Shown: positions 1 through 9,567, counted from the stretch's first letter. The stretch is 64,000 nucleotides of DNA from Pseudomonas sp. MYb118 (GCF_040947875.1 NZ_JBFRXN010000002.1:2976001-3040000); one strand, 5' to 3'. The notes: generated from the sequence alone by a model not told the origin. A program made the numbers and translations.

Positions 1-131
1 ACTGCGCCGGTGGGTTTGGCGCGGTGATGATGGTGACGGCGACGTTCGGCATGGTCGCGGCGACCAAGGCTGTGGATAAGATCGTGGCAGGCGTGCGCCG
101 GCCGGCGGATCGCATCAAGCCTGCGGTTTAA
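1..131 (+). CDS. tcdA: tRNA threonylcarbamoyladenosine dehydratase, C-terminal end (partial)
   Basis: Only the last ~42 codons are present, reading from base 3 to a TAA stop at 129-131. The residues GFGAVMMVTATFGMVAATKAVDKI and a short basic tail match the hydrophobic C-terminal end of TcdA (CsdL/YgdL), the ATP-dependent enzyme that cyclises t6A to ct6A at position 37 of ANN-decoding tRNAs. The identification is from remembered family resemblance over a short stretch. It is strengthened by context: csdE and csdA, whose products form the sulfur relay linked to TcdA, lie immediately downstream in convergent orientation. Confidence 0.75.
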   Translation, partial: CAGGFGAVMMVTATFGMVAATKAVDKIVAGVRRPADRIKPAV

Positions 132-139
132 TCGGCTCT

Positions 140-211
140 TCGCGGGCAAGCCCGCTCCCACAGGGTTTGTGGGCGCTGCGAATCCCTTTGGGAGCGGGCT
201 TGCCCGCGATG
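140..211. repeat. Paired REP element (GCGGGC subtype)
   Basis: Two inverted copies of a CGCGGGCAAGCCCGCTCCCA-type unit are separated by about 30 bases between the convergent ends of tcdA and csdE. The core is GCGGGC(A/T)AGCCCGC, unlike the GCGAGC cores of the other eight pairs in the window. It can fold into a long hairpin and may also act as a bidirectional terminator. Confidence 0.85.
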
Positions 212-229
212 GGTTGCGAAGCAACCCTT

Positions 230-634
230 TTATTGAGCCAACTCATTCATCCGCTGCAACACCGCATTCAAGCCATTGCTGCGTGAAGGCGACAGCTGCC
301 GGCTCAAGCCCAACTGGTTGAACCAGTCAGGCAAATCCACCTGCCGCAGTTCCTCAGCCGACAAACCGTTGACCCGCGCCAGCAACAACGCCACCAGACC
401 ACGGATCAACCGTGCGTCGCTGCTCGCGGCGAACTGCCAGTGACCGTCCTGCAACGAACCCACCAACCACACCAGGCTCTCACAGCCGTGCACGCGGTTA
501 GCGTCGACCTTGTCTGTCTCGCTCAACGTCGGCAGGCGTTCGCCCCACTGCATCAGCAGGCGTGCCCGTTGTTCCCAGCCCGCGGCGTTCTGGAAGGTGT
601 CCAGGGCCGAGACGGCGTCCGCCGGCAAGCTCAT
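230..634 (-). CDS. csdE: Cysteine desulfuration protein CsdE (SufE family)
   Basis: A 134-residue SufE-fold protein that accepts persulfide sulfur from the cysteine desulfurase CsdA and passes it on. The acceptor cysteine is C51 in the motif HGCESLVWL, and the C-terminal half carries the family pattern GLVALLLARVNGLSAEEL and LSPSRSNGLNAVL. The ATG overlaps the csdA stop codon by four bases, so the pair is translationally coupled. Facing tcdA fits the known CSD system rather than the SUF operon, because no sufBCD genes are nearby. Confidence 0.92.
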   Translation of the reverse strand: MSLPADAVSALDTFQNAAGWEQRARLLMQWGERLPTLSETDKVDANRVHGCESLVWLVGSLQDGHWQFAASSDARLIRGLVALLLARVNGLSAEELRQVDLPDWFNQLGLSRQLSPSRSNGLNAVLQRMNELAQ

Positions 635-1836
635 CGCAGCAACTCCAAGGCCTGATCCAGCGCCTCGAAGAAACGCTCGAGGTCCTCGGAGTCGTTGTAC
701 AGCGCCAGGGACACCCGGATCGCCCCGGCCAGTTCAAAGCTTTTGAGCAGCGGCATGGCGCAGTGATGACCGGCGCGCACGGCGATGCCCTGTTCGGTCA
801 GCAGATGCGCCAGGTCGGCGTTATGCACACCCTCGACGACAAAACTCGCCAGGGCCAGTTGCGGCTTGCCCAGCAGGCGAACGCCGTCACGTGCTTGCAG
901 GCCCTTGAGCAGACGGGCATGCAGCGCCGCCTCGTGGGCACTGACCGCTTGCGCGTCGAGACCGGCCAGGTAATCCAGGGTCGCCCCCAGGCCGATCACA
1001 CTCGAAACCGGCGGGGTGCCCGCTTCGAAACCCAACGGCGCAGGGCGGAAGCGCGCGTGCTGGTAGTCGGCGTCCAGCACCATCTCGCCGCCGAACTGCC
1101 AGTGGCGCAAGTGTTTGAGCGCGTCATGGCCAGCGAACAGCACGCCCAGGCCATCGGGGCCATAGAGCTTGTGGCTGGAAAACACGTAGAAGTCGCAACC
1201 CATGGCCTGCACGTCATTCCGACCATGGACCACGCCCTGGGCGCCATCGACCACGGTCAGTGCGCCATGTGCCTTGGCCAGCGCCAGCAGCGCGGACAAG
1301 GGTTGCCAGGCACCGAGCACGTTGGACAACTGGCTGACCGCCAGCAAGCGGGTTTGCGGACCGATCAGCGTGGCAGCGACTTCCAGGTCGATCACGCCGT
1401 CGGCGTCCAGCGGCAGGATCACCAGCCTGGCGCCGCGGCGTTGGGCCAGTTGCTGCCAGGGCAGCAGGTTGGCGTGGTGCTCCAGGGCACTGACGACAAT
1501 TTCATCGCCCGGATTGAACAGGTGCTCCAGGCCGTAGGCGAGGAGGTTCAGCGCAGACGTCGCGCCGTGGGTGAAAATGATCTGCCCGGCATCACCGGCG
1601 TTGAGCCAGTGGGCCACCTTGCTGCGACTGTCCTCGAACGCTTGGGTCGCGTGCGCGCCGGGCAGGTGCTGGGCACGGTGCACATTGGCCGCGCCATTGG
1701 CGTAGTAATGCGCCAGGGCATCGAGCAAAGCTTGCGGTTTTTGCGTGGTGGCGGCGTTGTCCAGGTAGGTCTGGGCTTGCCGTTGCAGAGCGGCGATGGC
1801 CGGGAAGTCGGCGCGCCAGGGGGAGAGAATCATCAT
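631..1836 (-). CDS. csdA: Cysteine desulfurase CsdA (SufS-like, PLP-dependent)
   Basis: A class V aminotransferase-fold enzyme of about 401 residues that converts cysteine to alanine and holds the sulfur as a persulfide. Visible motifs are YLDNAATTQKP near the N-terminus, the PLP-binding lysine in FSSHKLYGPDG, and the persulfide cysteine in AVRAGHHCAMP close to the C-terminus. The start is one of two adjacent ATGs (1836 or 1833). The frame stays open upstream to 2028, but that stretch is a REP element read as protein, so the longer start is rejected. It is coupled to csdE. Confidence 0.93.
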   Translation of the reverse strand: MMILSPWRADFPAIAALQRQAQTYLDNAATTQKPQALLDALAHYYANGAANVHRAQHLPGAHATQAFEDSRSKVAHWLNAGDAGQIIFTHGATSALNLLAYGLEHLFNPGDEIVVSALEHHANLLPWQQLAQRRGARLVILPLDADGVIDLEVAATLIGPQTRLLAVSQLSNVLGAWQPLSALLALAKAHGALTVVDGAQGVVHGRNDVQAMGCDFYVFSSHKLYGPDGLGVLFAGHDALKHLRHWQFGGEMVLDADYQHARFRPAPLGFEAGTPPVSSVIGLGATLDYLAGLDAQAVSAHEAALHARLLKGLQARDGVRLLGKPQLALASFVVEGVHNADLAHLLTEQGIAVRAGHHCAMPLLKSFELAGAIRVSLALYNDSEDLERFFEALDQALELLR

Positions 1837-1880
1837 GTTGTCAGGCCCTGATAAACATGGGCGGGTGTACGCCAAATCCC

Positions 1881-1945
1881 TGTGGGAGCGAGCCTGCTCG
1901 CGATGGCAATCCTGAGGACGCCATCGCGAGCAGGCTCGCTCCCAC
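1881..1945. repeat. Paired REP element (GAGCCTGCTCGCG subtype)
   Basis: Inverted copies starting TGTGGGAGCGAGCCTGCTCG and ending in its complement are separated by only ~12 bases, giving a near-perfect 65-base hairpin. It lies between the dapD stop and the csdA start, in the csdA 5' region. Confidence 0.92.
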
Positions 1946-1970
1946 ATTGGGTCATGCGGCGCCTGGACGC

Positions 1971-3005
1971 TTAGTTGTGAGCGTGCAGCGCTTCGTTCAG
2001 TTCGATCGCCGATTTGTGGGTCTTGCACTCCACGGCGCCGGTTTCCGAATTGCGGCGGAACAGCAGGTCGGTCTGACCGGCCAGCTCACGGGCCTTGACC
2101 ACTTTGACCAGTTGATTCTTCTCGTCCAGCAGCGCCACTTTGGTGCCAGCGGTGACGTACAGGCCCGATTCAACGGTGTTGCGGTCGCCCAGCGGGATGC
2201 CGATACCGGCGTTGGCGCCAATCAGGCAGCCTTCGCCGACCTTGATCACGATGTTGCCACCGCCCGACAGGGTGCCCATGGTCGAGCAGCCGCCGCCCAG
2301 GTCCGAACCCTTGCCGACGAACACGCCGGCCGAAACACGGCCTTCGATCATGCCCGGGCCTTCGGTGCCGGCGTTGAAGTTGATGAAGCCTTCGTGCATC
2401 ACGGTGGTGCCTTCACCGACGTAGGCGCCCAGGCGCAGGCGGGCCGCGTCAGCGATACGCACGCCAGCCGGTACCACGTAGTCGGTCATTTTCGGGAACT
2501 TGTCCACCGAGAACACTTCCAGCAGCTCGCCGCGCAGGCGGGCTTCGAGTTGATGCTCGGCCAGTTCGGCCAGGTCAATGGCGCCCTGGCTGGTCCAGGC
2601 CACGTTCGGCAGCAGCGGGAACACGCCGGCCAGGCTCAGGCCGTGCGGCTTGACCAGGCGGTGGGACAGCAGGTGCAGCTTGAGGTAGGCCTCAGGCGTG
2701 GAGGTCAGCGCAGCGTCCTCGGCGAGGATGGTGGCGACCAGCGGCTTGTGGCTTTCGGCCAGGCGGGTCAGCAGGGCTGCCTGTGCCGCGTCCACGGCCT
2801 TGACGGCTTCAGCCAGTTGCGAGGCCTGGGCGTTGGTGAAAGCGATGGCCTGATTGCCGCCGGTGTAACCCAGTACCGGGGCGATCGCCGCGATCAGGTC
2901 AGCCGAAGGGTTGAGCAGTGGCTGCGCGTAAAACACTTCCAGCCAGGCGCCTTGACGGTTTTGGGTGCCGACACCGAAGGCCAGGCTGAATGCAGAAGTG
3001 GACAT
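1971..3005 (-). CDS. dapD: 2,3,4,5-tetrahydropyridine-2,6-dicarboxylate N-succinyltransferase
   Basis: This 344-residue protein is the long Pseudomonas-type DapD. It succinylates tetrahydrodipicolinate with succinyl-CoA in the lysine/meso-diaminopimelate pathway. The C-terminal half shows left-handed beta-helix hexapeptide character (VPAGVRIADAARLRLGAYVGEGTTVM, GKGSDLGGGCSTMGTLSGG). The ATG at 3005 follows an AGAGGT ribosome site. The upstream open frame (to 3077) is rejected because it would overlap the next gene. dapC, the next enzyme of the succinylase branch, is 3 kb away. Confidence 0.95.
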   Translation of the reverse strand: MSTSAFSLAFGVGTQNRQGAWLEVFYAQPLLNPSADLIAAIAPVLGYTGGNQAIAFTNAQASQLAEAVKAVDAAQAALLTRLAESHKPLVATILAEDAALTSTPEAYLKLHLLSHRLVKPHGLSLAGVFPLLPNVAWTSQGAIDLAELAEHQLEARLRGELLEVFSVDKFPKMTDYVVPAGVRIADAARLRLGAYVGEGTTVMHEGFINFNAGTEGPGMIEGRVSAGVFVGKGSDLGGGCSTMGTLSGGGNIVIKVGEGCLIGANAGIGIPLGDRNTVESGLYVTAGTKVALLDEKNQLVKVVKARELAGQTDLLFRRNSETGAVECKTHKSAIELNEALHAHN

Positions 3006-3036
3006 GTAAATACCTCTAATAAATGAACGGGCGGGC

Positions 3037-3399
3037 TTACTTGAGCGCTGCCGCGTAGATATCTGGCTTGAAGCCAATCAGGGTTCGGTCACCGAGATCG
3101 AGCACCGGGCGCTTGATCATCGAGGGTTGAGCGAGCATCAGTTCGATGGCTTTCGACTGGTCGAGATCGGCTTTGCGTTCGTCGTCGAGCTTGCGAAAGG
3201 TCGTGCCTGCACGGTTCAACACCAATTCCCAGCCGTGCTCATTGCACCACTGGGTCAGGTGTTCACGGTCGATTCCGGCCGTTTTGTAATCATGGAAGTC
3301 ATAGCTGACAGCGTGCTCATCAAGCCAGGTGCGCGCCTTCTTCATGGTGTCGCAGGCCTTGATGCCGAAAAGGTGCAACGTTTTACTTGAAACGGTCAA
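3037..3399 (-). CDS. ArsC/Spx-family reductase (YffB-like), TTG start
   Basis: A thioredoxin-fold protein of about 120 residues with the family motif KACDTMKKARTWLDEH (C16), FHDYKTAGI, LVLNRAGTTFRKL and the C-terminal MIKRPVLDLGDRTLIGFKPD. This is the YffB branch of the ArsC/Spx family, whose substrate is unknown; arsenate reduction is not implied. No ATG fits the domain start. The best start is TTG at 3399, preceded by an AAAGGGGG ribosome site. Any earlier start would translate the REP element upstream. It sits 31 bases upstream of dapD and is probably co-transcribed with it. Confidence 0.85.
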   Translation of the reverse strand: MTVSSKTLHLFGIKACDTMKKARTWLDEHAVSYDFHDYKTAGIDREHLTQWCNEHGWELVLNRAGTTFRKLDDERKADLDQSKAIELMLAQPSMIKRPVLDLGDRTLIGFKPDIYAAALK

Positions 3400-3489
3400 G
3401 GAATTGCCCCCTTTACAGGTGCTGGAGAAAAAAGGTGAAGGATTATGCCATGACCGGACGGTCCAGGGTCGATTCGCCTTGCGAATGGC

Positions 3490-3581
3490 CTGTAGGAGCG
3501 AGCTTGCTCGCGATGGCGGTGCATCAGTCAGCACATCGGTATCTGACCCACCGCCATCGCGAGCAAGCTCGCTCCTACAGG
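3490..3581. repeat. Paired REP element (GAGCTTGCTCGCG subtype)
   Basis: Inverted copies of CTGTAGGAGCGAGCTTGCTC frame a ~40-base spacer. The pair lies in the divergent region between the ArsC-like gene and the antiporter gene. The rest of the 3400-3692 gap shows no gene. Confidence 0.92.
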
Positions 3582-3692
3582 GGATTTGTGGTTGTTCGGG
3601 TGGCAGCTGCGACATTGGTGTAAAGGTCAGACGTTAGTCTAAGCGGCTAATATGGCACTTCAACGCTGTCGACAGTCCTGGAACCCCGTTTT

Positions 3693-5324
3693 ATGCAAAC
3701 CGCCTACACCGTCCTGATCCTGTTGATGCTGGTCAGCGTTTCGCGCCTGGTCGGACGAGTGATTCCGCTGCCCCTGCCGCTGGTGCAGATCGCCGCCGGC
3801 GCCTTGCTGGCCTGGCCGACCCTCGGGCTGCACGTGGCGCTCGATCCCGAATTGTTCCTGTTCCTGTTCCTGCCGCCGCTGCTGTTCTCCGACGGCTGGC
3901 GCATGCCCAAGCGCGAACTCTGGCGCCTGCGCGGGCCGATCCTGACCCTGGCGGTGGGCCTGGTGCTGTTTACCGTGGTGGGCGCCGGTTACTTCATTCA
4001 CTGGCTGCTGCCGACCATTCCGTTGCCGGTGGCGTTTGCGCTGGCGGCGGTGTTGTCGCCCACCGATGCCGTGGCCGTCTCGGCCATCGCCCAGAACCGC
4101 CTGCCGACCCCGCTGATGCACATGTTGCAGGGCGAGGCGCTGATGAACGATGCCTCGGGCCTGGTGACCTTCAAGTTCGCCCTGGCGGCGGCACTGACCG
4201 GGGTATTCTCGCTGGCCGATGCCAGTCTCACCTTCGTGCTGGTGGCCGTCGGCGGCCTCGCGGTCGGCGTGGCATTGAGCTGGCTGGTAGGGCGCTTGCG
4301 CTCGTGGATGATCGCCCGTGGCTGGGATGACCCGGCGACTCACGTGGTGTTCATGCTGCTGTTGCCCTTTGCTGCATATGTGCTGGCCGAGCGCCTGGGC
4401 GCGTCGGGCATTCTGTCTGCGGTGGCGGCCGGGATGATGCAGAGCTGGCTCGACCTACTGCCGCGCCAGACCAGCACGCGCCTGCTCAACCGCAGCGTCT
4501 GGTCGCTGCTGGAGTTCGCGTTCAACGGCTTGATCTTCCTGCTGCTAGGCCTGCAATTGCCCGACATCATCAAGGCCGTGGTCAGCCATGAAACGTCGTT
4601 GTGGCCGACCCTGCTCTATCGCTGTTTCGACGTGGTGGCGATTTTTCTGGTGCTGGTGGTGCTGCGCTTTGTCTGGGTGCAGAGCATCTGGCGCTTGTCG
4701 GGGTGGCTGCGCCGCTGGCGGGGCAAGGGCGAAATGGTCCACGTGCCCACCGCGCGTTCCTGCTGGCTGCTGACAGTGGGCGGTGTGCGCGGTGCGGTGA
4801 CGCTGGCGGGCGTGATGTCCGTACCGATGCTGATGGCGGGCGCTGCATTCCCGGAGCGTGATCTGCTGATCTTCATCGCCGCCGGCGTCATCCTGCTCTC
4901 GTTGATCGCCGCCTGTATCGCCTTGCCATTGCTGCTGCGTGGTATCCAGAAGAGCCCGGACGACCAGCGCCGCAACGAAGTGCGCGATGCCTGGCGCAAG
5001 ACCGCCGAGGCGGCCATCCACGCGCTCGAAGCCGAGGAAGCCAAACCCCAGGACGCCGCCGAGGCGGCGCTGTCTGTCGAGCTGAAGGCGCGGATCATGT
5101 CCGAGTACCGGCATCAGTTGGAGGTGTTCAACGACTCTGCCGAAGCCCAGGCCCTGGCGTTCCAGATGGACCTGCTGGAACGGCGCCTGCGCTTGAAGGC
5201 GCTGCGGGCGCAACGCCTGGAATTGTACAAACTCAGCCGACATCACCAGATTGGCGACGATGTATTGCGTGAGGTGCTGGGGGAGCTGGACCTGAGCGAG
5301 GCCAATCTGGGCCAGGTCAAATAA
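3693..5324 (+). CDS. Na+/H+ antiporter, CPA1 (NhaP/YjcE-like) family
   Basis: A 543-residue inner-membrane protein with about twelve hydrophobic segments in the first ~410 residues. It carries the CPA1 signatures FLPPLLFSDGWRM, LSPTDAVAVSAI and GEALMNDASG, the last containing the ion-binding Asn-Asp pair. Residues ~415-543 form a charged cytoplasmic tail rich in Ala, Glu, Leu and Arg (LEAEEAKPQDAAEAALSVELK, then LLERRLRLKALRAQRLEL), probably helical and regulatory. It is expected to exchange cytoplasmic Na+ (or K+) for protons; the ion cannot be read from the sequence. It is transcribed alone, with REP pairs on both sides. Confidence 0.88.
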   Translation: MQTAYTVLILLMLVSVSRLVGRVIPLPLPLVQIAAGALLAWPTLGLHVALDPELFLFLFLPPLLFSDGWRMPKRELWRLRGPILTLAVGLVLFTVVGAGYFIHWLLPTIPLPVAFALAAVLSPTDAVAVSAIAQNRLPTPLMHMLQGEALMNDASGLVTFKFALAAALTGVFSLADASLTFVLVAVGGLAVGVALSWLVGRLRSWMIARGWDDPATHVVFMLLLPFAAYVLAERLGASGILSAVAAGMMQSWLDLLPRQTSTRLLNRSVWSLLEFAFNGLIFLLLGLQLPDIIKAVVSHETSLWPTLLYRCFDVVAIFLVLVVLRFVWVQSIWRLSGWLRRWRGKGEMVHVPTARSCWLLTVGGVRGAVTLAGVMSVPMLMAGAAFPERDLLIFIAAGVILLSLIAACIALPLLLRGIQKSPDDQRRNEVRDAWRKTAEAAIHALEAEEAKPQDAAEAALSVELKARIMSEYRHQLEVFNDSAEAQALAFQMDLLERRLRLKALRAQRLELYKLSRHHQIGDDVLREVLGELDLSEANLGQVK

Positions 5325-5333
5325 CCGGTTTCC

Positions 5334-5425
5334 CTGTAGGAGCGAGCTTGCTCGCGATGCGGTGTGTCAGACGACATGTGCATCGACTGATTCGCCGCCA
5401 TCGCGAGCAAGCTCGCTCCTACAGG
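5334..5425. repeat. Paired REP element (GAGCTTGCTCGCG subtype)
   Basis: Inverted copies of CTGTAGGAGCGAGCTTGCTC surround ~40 bases, between the convergent antiporter and dapC genes. It may serve as their shared terminator, because no other hairpin is present. Confidence 0.92.
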
Positions 5426-5435
5426 GGGCGGTGGG

Positions 5436-6635
5436 TTATTTGCGGCGTTGGATGAAATCGCGGATGCGCTCGGCGGCCTCGACGCATTCGGCCAATGGTG
5501 CAACCAGCGCCATGCGCACGCGGCCGGCCCCCGGGTTGACGCCATCGACATCGCGCGACAGGTAGGAACCCGGCACCACGGTGACGTGTTCCTGTTCGAA
5601 CAAGTCGCGGCAGAACGCGGCGTCATCACCGGCCACATTCGGCCACAGGTAGAAGCTGCCATCCGGGCGCTGTACGTCCAGCACCGGGCTGAGGATTTCC
5701 AGCACGGCGTCGAACTTCTCGCGGTACAGCGCGCGGTTGGCGCGCACGTGCACTTCGTCGTTCCAGGCGGCCACGCTGGCCAGTTGGGTCTGAACCGGCA
5801 TCGCGCAGCCGTGGTAGGTGCGATACAGCAAAAAGCCCTTGAGGATGTCGGCATCGCCGGCGACGAAGCCCGAACGCAGGCCCGGCAGGTTGGAGCGCTT
5901 GGACAGGCTGTGGAACACCACGCAGCGTTTGAAGTCGTTGCGACCCAGTTCCGCGCAGGCGCTGAGCAGGCCCGGTGGCGGGGTTTGCTCGTCGAAGTAC
6001 AGCTCGCTGTAGCACTCGTCTGCGGCGATCACGAAGTCATGCTCGTCGGCCAAGGCGATCAGCTTCTTCAGGGTTTCCACCGGGATCAGGGCGCCGGTCG
6101 GGTTGCCTGGCGAGCACAGGAACAGGATCTGGCAGCGTTTCCAGATGTCCGCAGGCACCGCGTCGAAATCCGGGTTGAAGCCGTTTTCGTCCAGGCATGG
6201 CAGGTAGTGCGGCTTGGCACCGGCGAGGAACGCGGCACCTTCATAGATCTGGTAGAACGGGTTCGGGCTGACCACCAGGGCATCGTCACCGCGGTTGACC
6301 ACGGTCTGGGTGAAGGCGAACAGCGCCTCGCGGGTACCGTTGACCGGCAGCACGTGGCGGGCTGGGTCGATCCAGCCGGCCGGCACGTTGAAGCGACACT
6401 CGCACCAGGCGGCGATGGCTTCACGCAGTTCCGGGATGCCGAGGGTGGTCGGGTACACCGCCATTTTTTCCAGGTTGCTGGCCAGGGCTTCGGCGACGAA
6501 GCTCGGCGAACGGTGTTTCGGCTCGCCGATGGACAGGGCGATCGGGCGCTTGTCCGGGTTGGGCGTGACGCTGCCGAGCAGGGCACGGAGCTTCTCGAAC
6601 GGGTAGGGCTGCAGCTGGGACAAGGCGTTGTTCAT
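5436..6635 (-). CDS. dapC: Succinyldiaminopimelate transaminase
   Basis: A 399-residue class I PLP aminotransferase that makes N-succinyl-LL-2,6-diaminopimelate from N-succinyl-2-amino-6-ketopimelate, using glutamate. Seen are SIGEPKHRSP near the N-terminus, the CSPGNPTGALI loop, DECYSELYFDE and the PLP lysine in SLSKRSNLPGLRSGF. The DapC assignment over a generic aminotransferase rests on the dapD-dapC-glnD-map neighbourhood, which is standard in Pseudomonas. Confidence 0.9.
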   Translation of the reverse strand: MNNALSQLQPYPFEKLRALLGSVTPNPDKRPIALSIGEPKHRSPSFVAEALASNLEKMAVYPTTLGIPELREAIAAWCECRFNVPAGWIDPARHVLPVNGTREALFAFTQTVVNRGDDALVVSPNPFYQIYEGAAFLAGAKPHYLPCLDENGFNPDFDAVPADIWKRCQILFLCSPGNPTGALIPVETLKKLIALADEHDFVIAADECYSELYFDEQTPPPGLLSACAELGRNDFKRCVVFHSLSKRSNLPGLRSGFVAGDADILKGFLLYRTYHGCAMPVQTQLASVAAWNDEVHVRANRALYREKFDAVLEILSPVLDVQRPDGSFYLWPNVAGDDAAFCRDLFEQEHVTVVPGSYLSRDVDGVNPGAGRVRMALVAPLAECVEAAERIRDFIQRRK

Positions 6636-6674
6636 CGGTAGATCTCGTTCTATGGCATGGCCCCCTCCCTGTAC

Positions 6675-6776
6675 GTGTAGGAGCGAGCTTGCTCGCGATG
6701 GTCGCCAACGATGACGCTGGGTGTCAGGCAGCCAGCGTCGTCTGAACGACCATCGCGAGCAAGCTCGCTCCTACAC
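6675..6776. repeat. Paired REP element (GAGCTTGCTCGCG subtype)
   Basis: Inverted copies of GTGTAGGAGCGAGCTTGCTC fill most of the gap between glnD and dapC. The spacer itself contains a further short inverted repeat (ACGCTGG ... CCAGCGT). Confidence 0.92.
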
Positions 6777-6805
6777 CCACAGGGTGGGGCGTGGCGGTCT
6801 TAAAG

Positions 6806-9508
6806 TCAGATGCTGATACGCGAAAGCTTGATATCCGGTTCCTGGTTGACGCTCAGTTGCTCGACGATTGCATCCTGCAAGCGGCTGCACAGCAGCGGAT
6901 CGGACAACGGCTGGTTGTTGGCGTCGGTGATGAAGAACACGTCTTCCACCCGTTCGCCCAGGGTGGCGATCTTGGCGTTCTGCAGCGACAGGTCGAACTC
7001 GAGGAAGATCGTGCCGATGCGGGCCAGCAGGCCGGGGCGATCCGGGGCGCTGAGTTCCAGCACGGTCACCGGTCGCTGGGCGTCGTTGTGGATCGTCACC
7101 TGGGGCGCAAAGGCGAAATGCTTGAGCTGGCGCGGTACGCGGCGTTGGATGATCGTCGGGTAGTCGTCGGGGTTGTGCAGGGCTTCGGTCAGGCCGTCGC
7201 GGATCTGCTTGACCCGCGCCGGGTTGTCGCCGATCGAGTCGCCGTCGGTGTCGAGCACGATGTAGGTGTCGAGGGTGAACTGGCTGGTCGAGGTGATGAC
7301 CCGGGCGTCGTGAATGTTCAGGTTCAACTGGTCCATCGCGGCCACGGTCACGGCGAAGAAGTCGTGCTGGTCCGGGGCATAGATGAAGATCTGCGTACCA
7401 CCTTCGAACTCGCGCTGGGTGGTTTCCTTGATCAACACCAGCGGGCCGCCGTCGGCCGGCTGTTGCAGGATCGCATCGGTGTGCCAGGCGACGTCGCCGG
7501 CGGTGTGGCGCAGGAAGTAGTCGTCACCCAGTTGTGCCCACAGCTGCTCGACATCGTCCGGGTCGGTACCGCCGCGCACCAGGATATCCAGGGCGGCGCT
7601 CTGGGTCTGGCGGATCTGCTCTTCGCGGTCCACCGGGTTCTCCAGGCCGCGACGCAGTGCGCGCTTGGTCTCGGTGTAGAGCTGGCGCAGCAGGCTGGCG
7701 CGCCAGGAGTTCCACAGCGTCGGGTTGGTCGCGTTGATGTCGGCGACCGTCAGCACGTACAGGTAGTCGAGGTGGGTTTCGTCGCCGACGATCTGCGCGA
7801 AATCGTGGATCACCTGCGGGTCCGACAGGTCCTTGCGCTGGGCGGTGGTCGACATCACCAGGTGGTTCTGCACCAGCCAGACGATCAGGCGGCTGTCCCA
7901 CACCGGCAACTGATGGCGCTGGCAGAACGCTTCGGCATCCACCGCGCCGATCTCCGAGTGATCGCCATGGCGGCCCTTGCCGATGTCGTGGTACAGGCCG
8001 GCCAGGTAGATCAGCTCCGGCTTGGGCAGCTTGCCCATGAGCTTGCTGGCCAGCGGGAATTTCTCCGACACCTGGGTGTACTGCAACTTACGCAGGTGCT
8101 TGATCAGGTTCAGGGTGTGCGCATCGACCGTATAGATGTGGAACAGGTCGTGTTGCATCTGCCCGACAATGAAGCCGAACTCCGGCAGGTAGCGCCCGAG
8201 AATGCCGTAACGGTTCATCCGCCGCAGGTTGCGGTGGATGCCGATCTTGCATTTGAACAGCTCGATGAACAGGCTGGTGTTGCGGATATCGTTGCGGAAA
8301 TCGTCGTCGATCAGGTGGCGGTTTTCCCGCAGCAGACGGATGGTGTCGGCGCGCACGCCCTTGATTTCCGGCTGCTGGGCCATCAGCACGAAGATTTCCA
8401 GCATGGCGAACGGCGTACGGCGGAACACGTTGTCGTTGCGCGCCTCGATGTAGCCATCGTGCAGCTGGAAGCGTGAATTGATCGGTTGCGGTGGCGCCTC
8501 ATCTTCCGGCGCGAGGATCACTTCCTCGAAATGCTGGATGATCAGGTCGCTGAGCTGGGCGATGCTCATCACCACCCGGTAATACTGCTGCATGAAGTTT
8601 TCGACCGCCTGCTTGGCGTCGTCGCCTTCGAAGCCCAGCAGCTTGGCGATGGTGCGCTGGTGATCGAACAGCAGGCGGTCTTCGGCACGCCCGGCGAGCA
8701 TGTGCAGGGCGTAACGCACTTTCCAGAGGAATTCCTGGGACGAGGCCAGCAGGGCGTTTTCGCTTTCCACCAGGAAGCCTTCGCCGGCCAGGGCCCGCAG
8801 GTTCAGGGTGCCGTACTCGCGGCGGGCCACCCACAGAATGGTCTGGATGTCCCGCAGCCCGCCAGGCGAGCCTTTGACGTTGGGTTCCAGGTTGTATTCG
8901 GTGTCGAAGTACTTGTGGTGCCGGGCCTTCTGTTCGGCGTGCTTGGCCAGGAAGAATTCCTTGCTCGGCCACATGTGTTCGGTGCTGGTGACGTCCAGCA
9001 TGCGCTGGCGCAAGCGCTCGGGGCCAGCGATGGTGCGGCTTTCCATCAGGTTGGTGATCACCGTCAGGTCGGCGCGGGCTTCCACGGCGCATTCGTCGAC
9101 GGAGCGAACGCTCTGGCCGACTTCCAGGCCGATGTCCCACAACAAGGTCAGAAAACGCTCGATGGAATCGCGGAAAACTTCGTGGTCGGCGCTGTCCAGC
9201 AGGATCAGCAAGTCGATGTCGGAGTAGGGGTGCAGCTCACCGCGACCGTAGCCGCCCACCGCCACCAGCGCGATGTCGGCGTCTTCGCTCCAGTCGAACT
9301 GCTCCCAGGCCTTTTGCAGGATGTTGTCGACGAACCAGGCGCGGTCCTCGATCAGCCGGCGGATCTCCCGGCCTGCGCGAAAGCGCCCGTCGAGCACTTC
9401 GCGAGCCTGGCGGATCGCCTTCTTGAATGCCGCGATCGGGCTGGACTTCAGGGCCAGTTCCGCCTGGAACTGGCCACGGTCGAAGAGTTCTGGGTCCACC
9501 TGCGGCAT
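6806..9508 (-). CDS. glnD: Bifunctional uridylyltransferase/uridylyl-removing enzyme GlnD
   Basis: This 900-residue protein is the nitrogen sensor that uridylylates and de-uridylylates PII (GlnB/GlnK) in response to glutamine. The nucleotidyltransferase motif [20 protein letters not shown] is near residue 90. It is followed by the HD hydrolase domain ([18 protein letters not shown], ~residue 495) and two C-terminal ACT domains ([20 protein letters not shown] and [20 protein letters not shown]). The length is usual for pseudomonads. The gene is downstream of map on the same strand. Confidence 0.97.
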   Translation of the reverse strand: MPQVDPELFDRGQFQAELALKSSPIAAFKKAIRQAREVLDGRFRAGREIRRLIEDRAWFVDNILQKAWEQFDWSEDADIALVAVGGYGRGELHPYSDIDLLILLDSADHEVFRDSIERFLTLLWDIGLEVGQSVRSVDECAVEARADLTVITNLMESRTIAGPERLRQRMLDVTSTEHMWPSKEFFLAKHAEQKARHHKYFDTEYNLEPNVKGSPGGLRDIQTILWVARREYGTLNLRALAGEGFLVESENALLASSQEFLWKVRYALHMLAGRAEDRLLFDHQRTIAKLLGFEGDDAKQAVENFMQQYYRVVMSIAQLSDLIIQHFEEVILAPEDEAPPQPINSRFQLHDGYIEARNDNVFRRTPFAMLEIFVLMAQQPEIKGVRADTIRLLRENRHLIDDDFRNDIRNTSLFIELFKCKIGIHRNLRRMNRYGILGRYLPEFGFIVGQMQHDLFHIYTVDAHTLNLIKHLRKLQYTQVSEKFPLASKLMGKLPKPELIYLAGLYHDIGKGRHGDHSEIGAVDAEAFCQRHQLPVWDSRLIVWLVQNHLVMSTTAQRKDLSDPQVIHDFAQIVGDETHLDYLYVLTVADINATNPTLWNSWRASLLRQLYTETKRALRRGLENPVDREEQIRQTQSAALDILVRGGTDPDDVEQLWAQLGDDYFLRHTAGDVAWHTDAILQQPADGGPLVLIKETTQREFEGGTQIFIYAPDQHDFFAVTVAAMDQLNLNIHDARVITSTSQFTLDTYIVLDTDGDSIGDNPARVKQIRDGLTEALHNPDDYPTIIQRRVPRQLKHFAFAPQVTIHNDAQRPVTVLELSAPDRPGLLARIGTIFLEFDLSLQNAKIATLGERVEDVFFITDANNQPLSDPLLCSRLQDAIVEQLSVNQEPDIKLSRISI

Positions 9509-9567
9509 CGGTTGGCTTTCCTTTCTATAAAAGCTGTCTGTTCAGGCCCGGAGCAATGTGGTCGCGA

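Noticed and set aside
1837..2028. N-terminal extension of CsdA by 64 residues
   Set aside because: The extension is a translated REP hairpin and runs into the dapD gene. CsdA homologues begin at the ATG pair near 1836.
6791..8476. Long plus-strand frame antisense to glnD
   Set aside because: It shadows an unambiguous 900-residue GlnD. The same kind of frame occurs opposite csdA, dapC, pyrG, eno and mutS.
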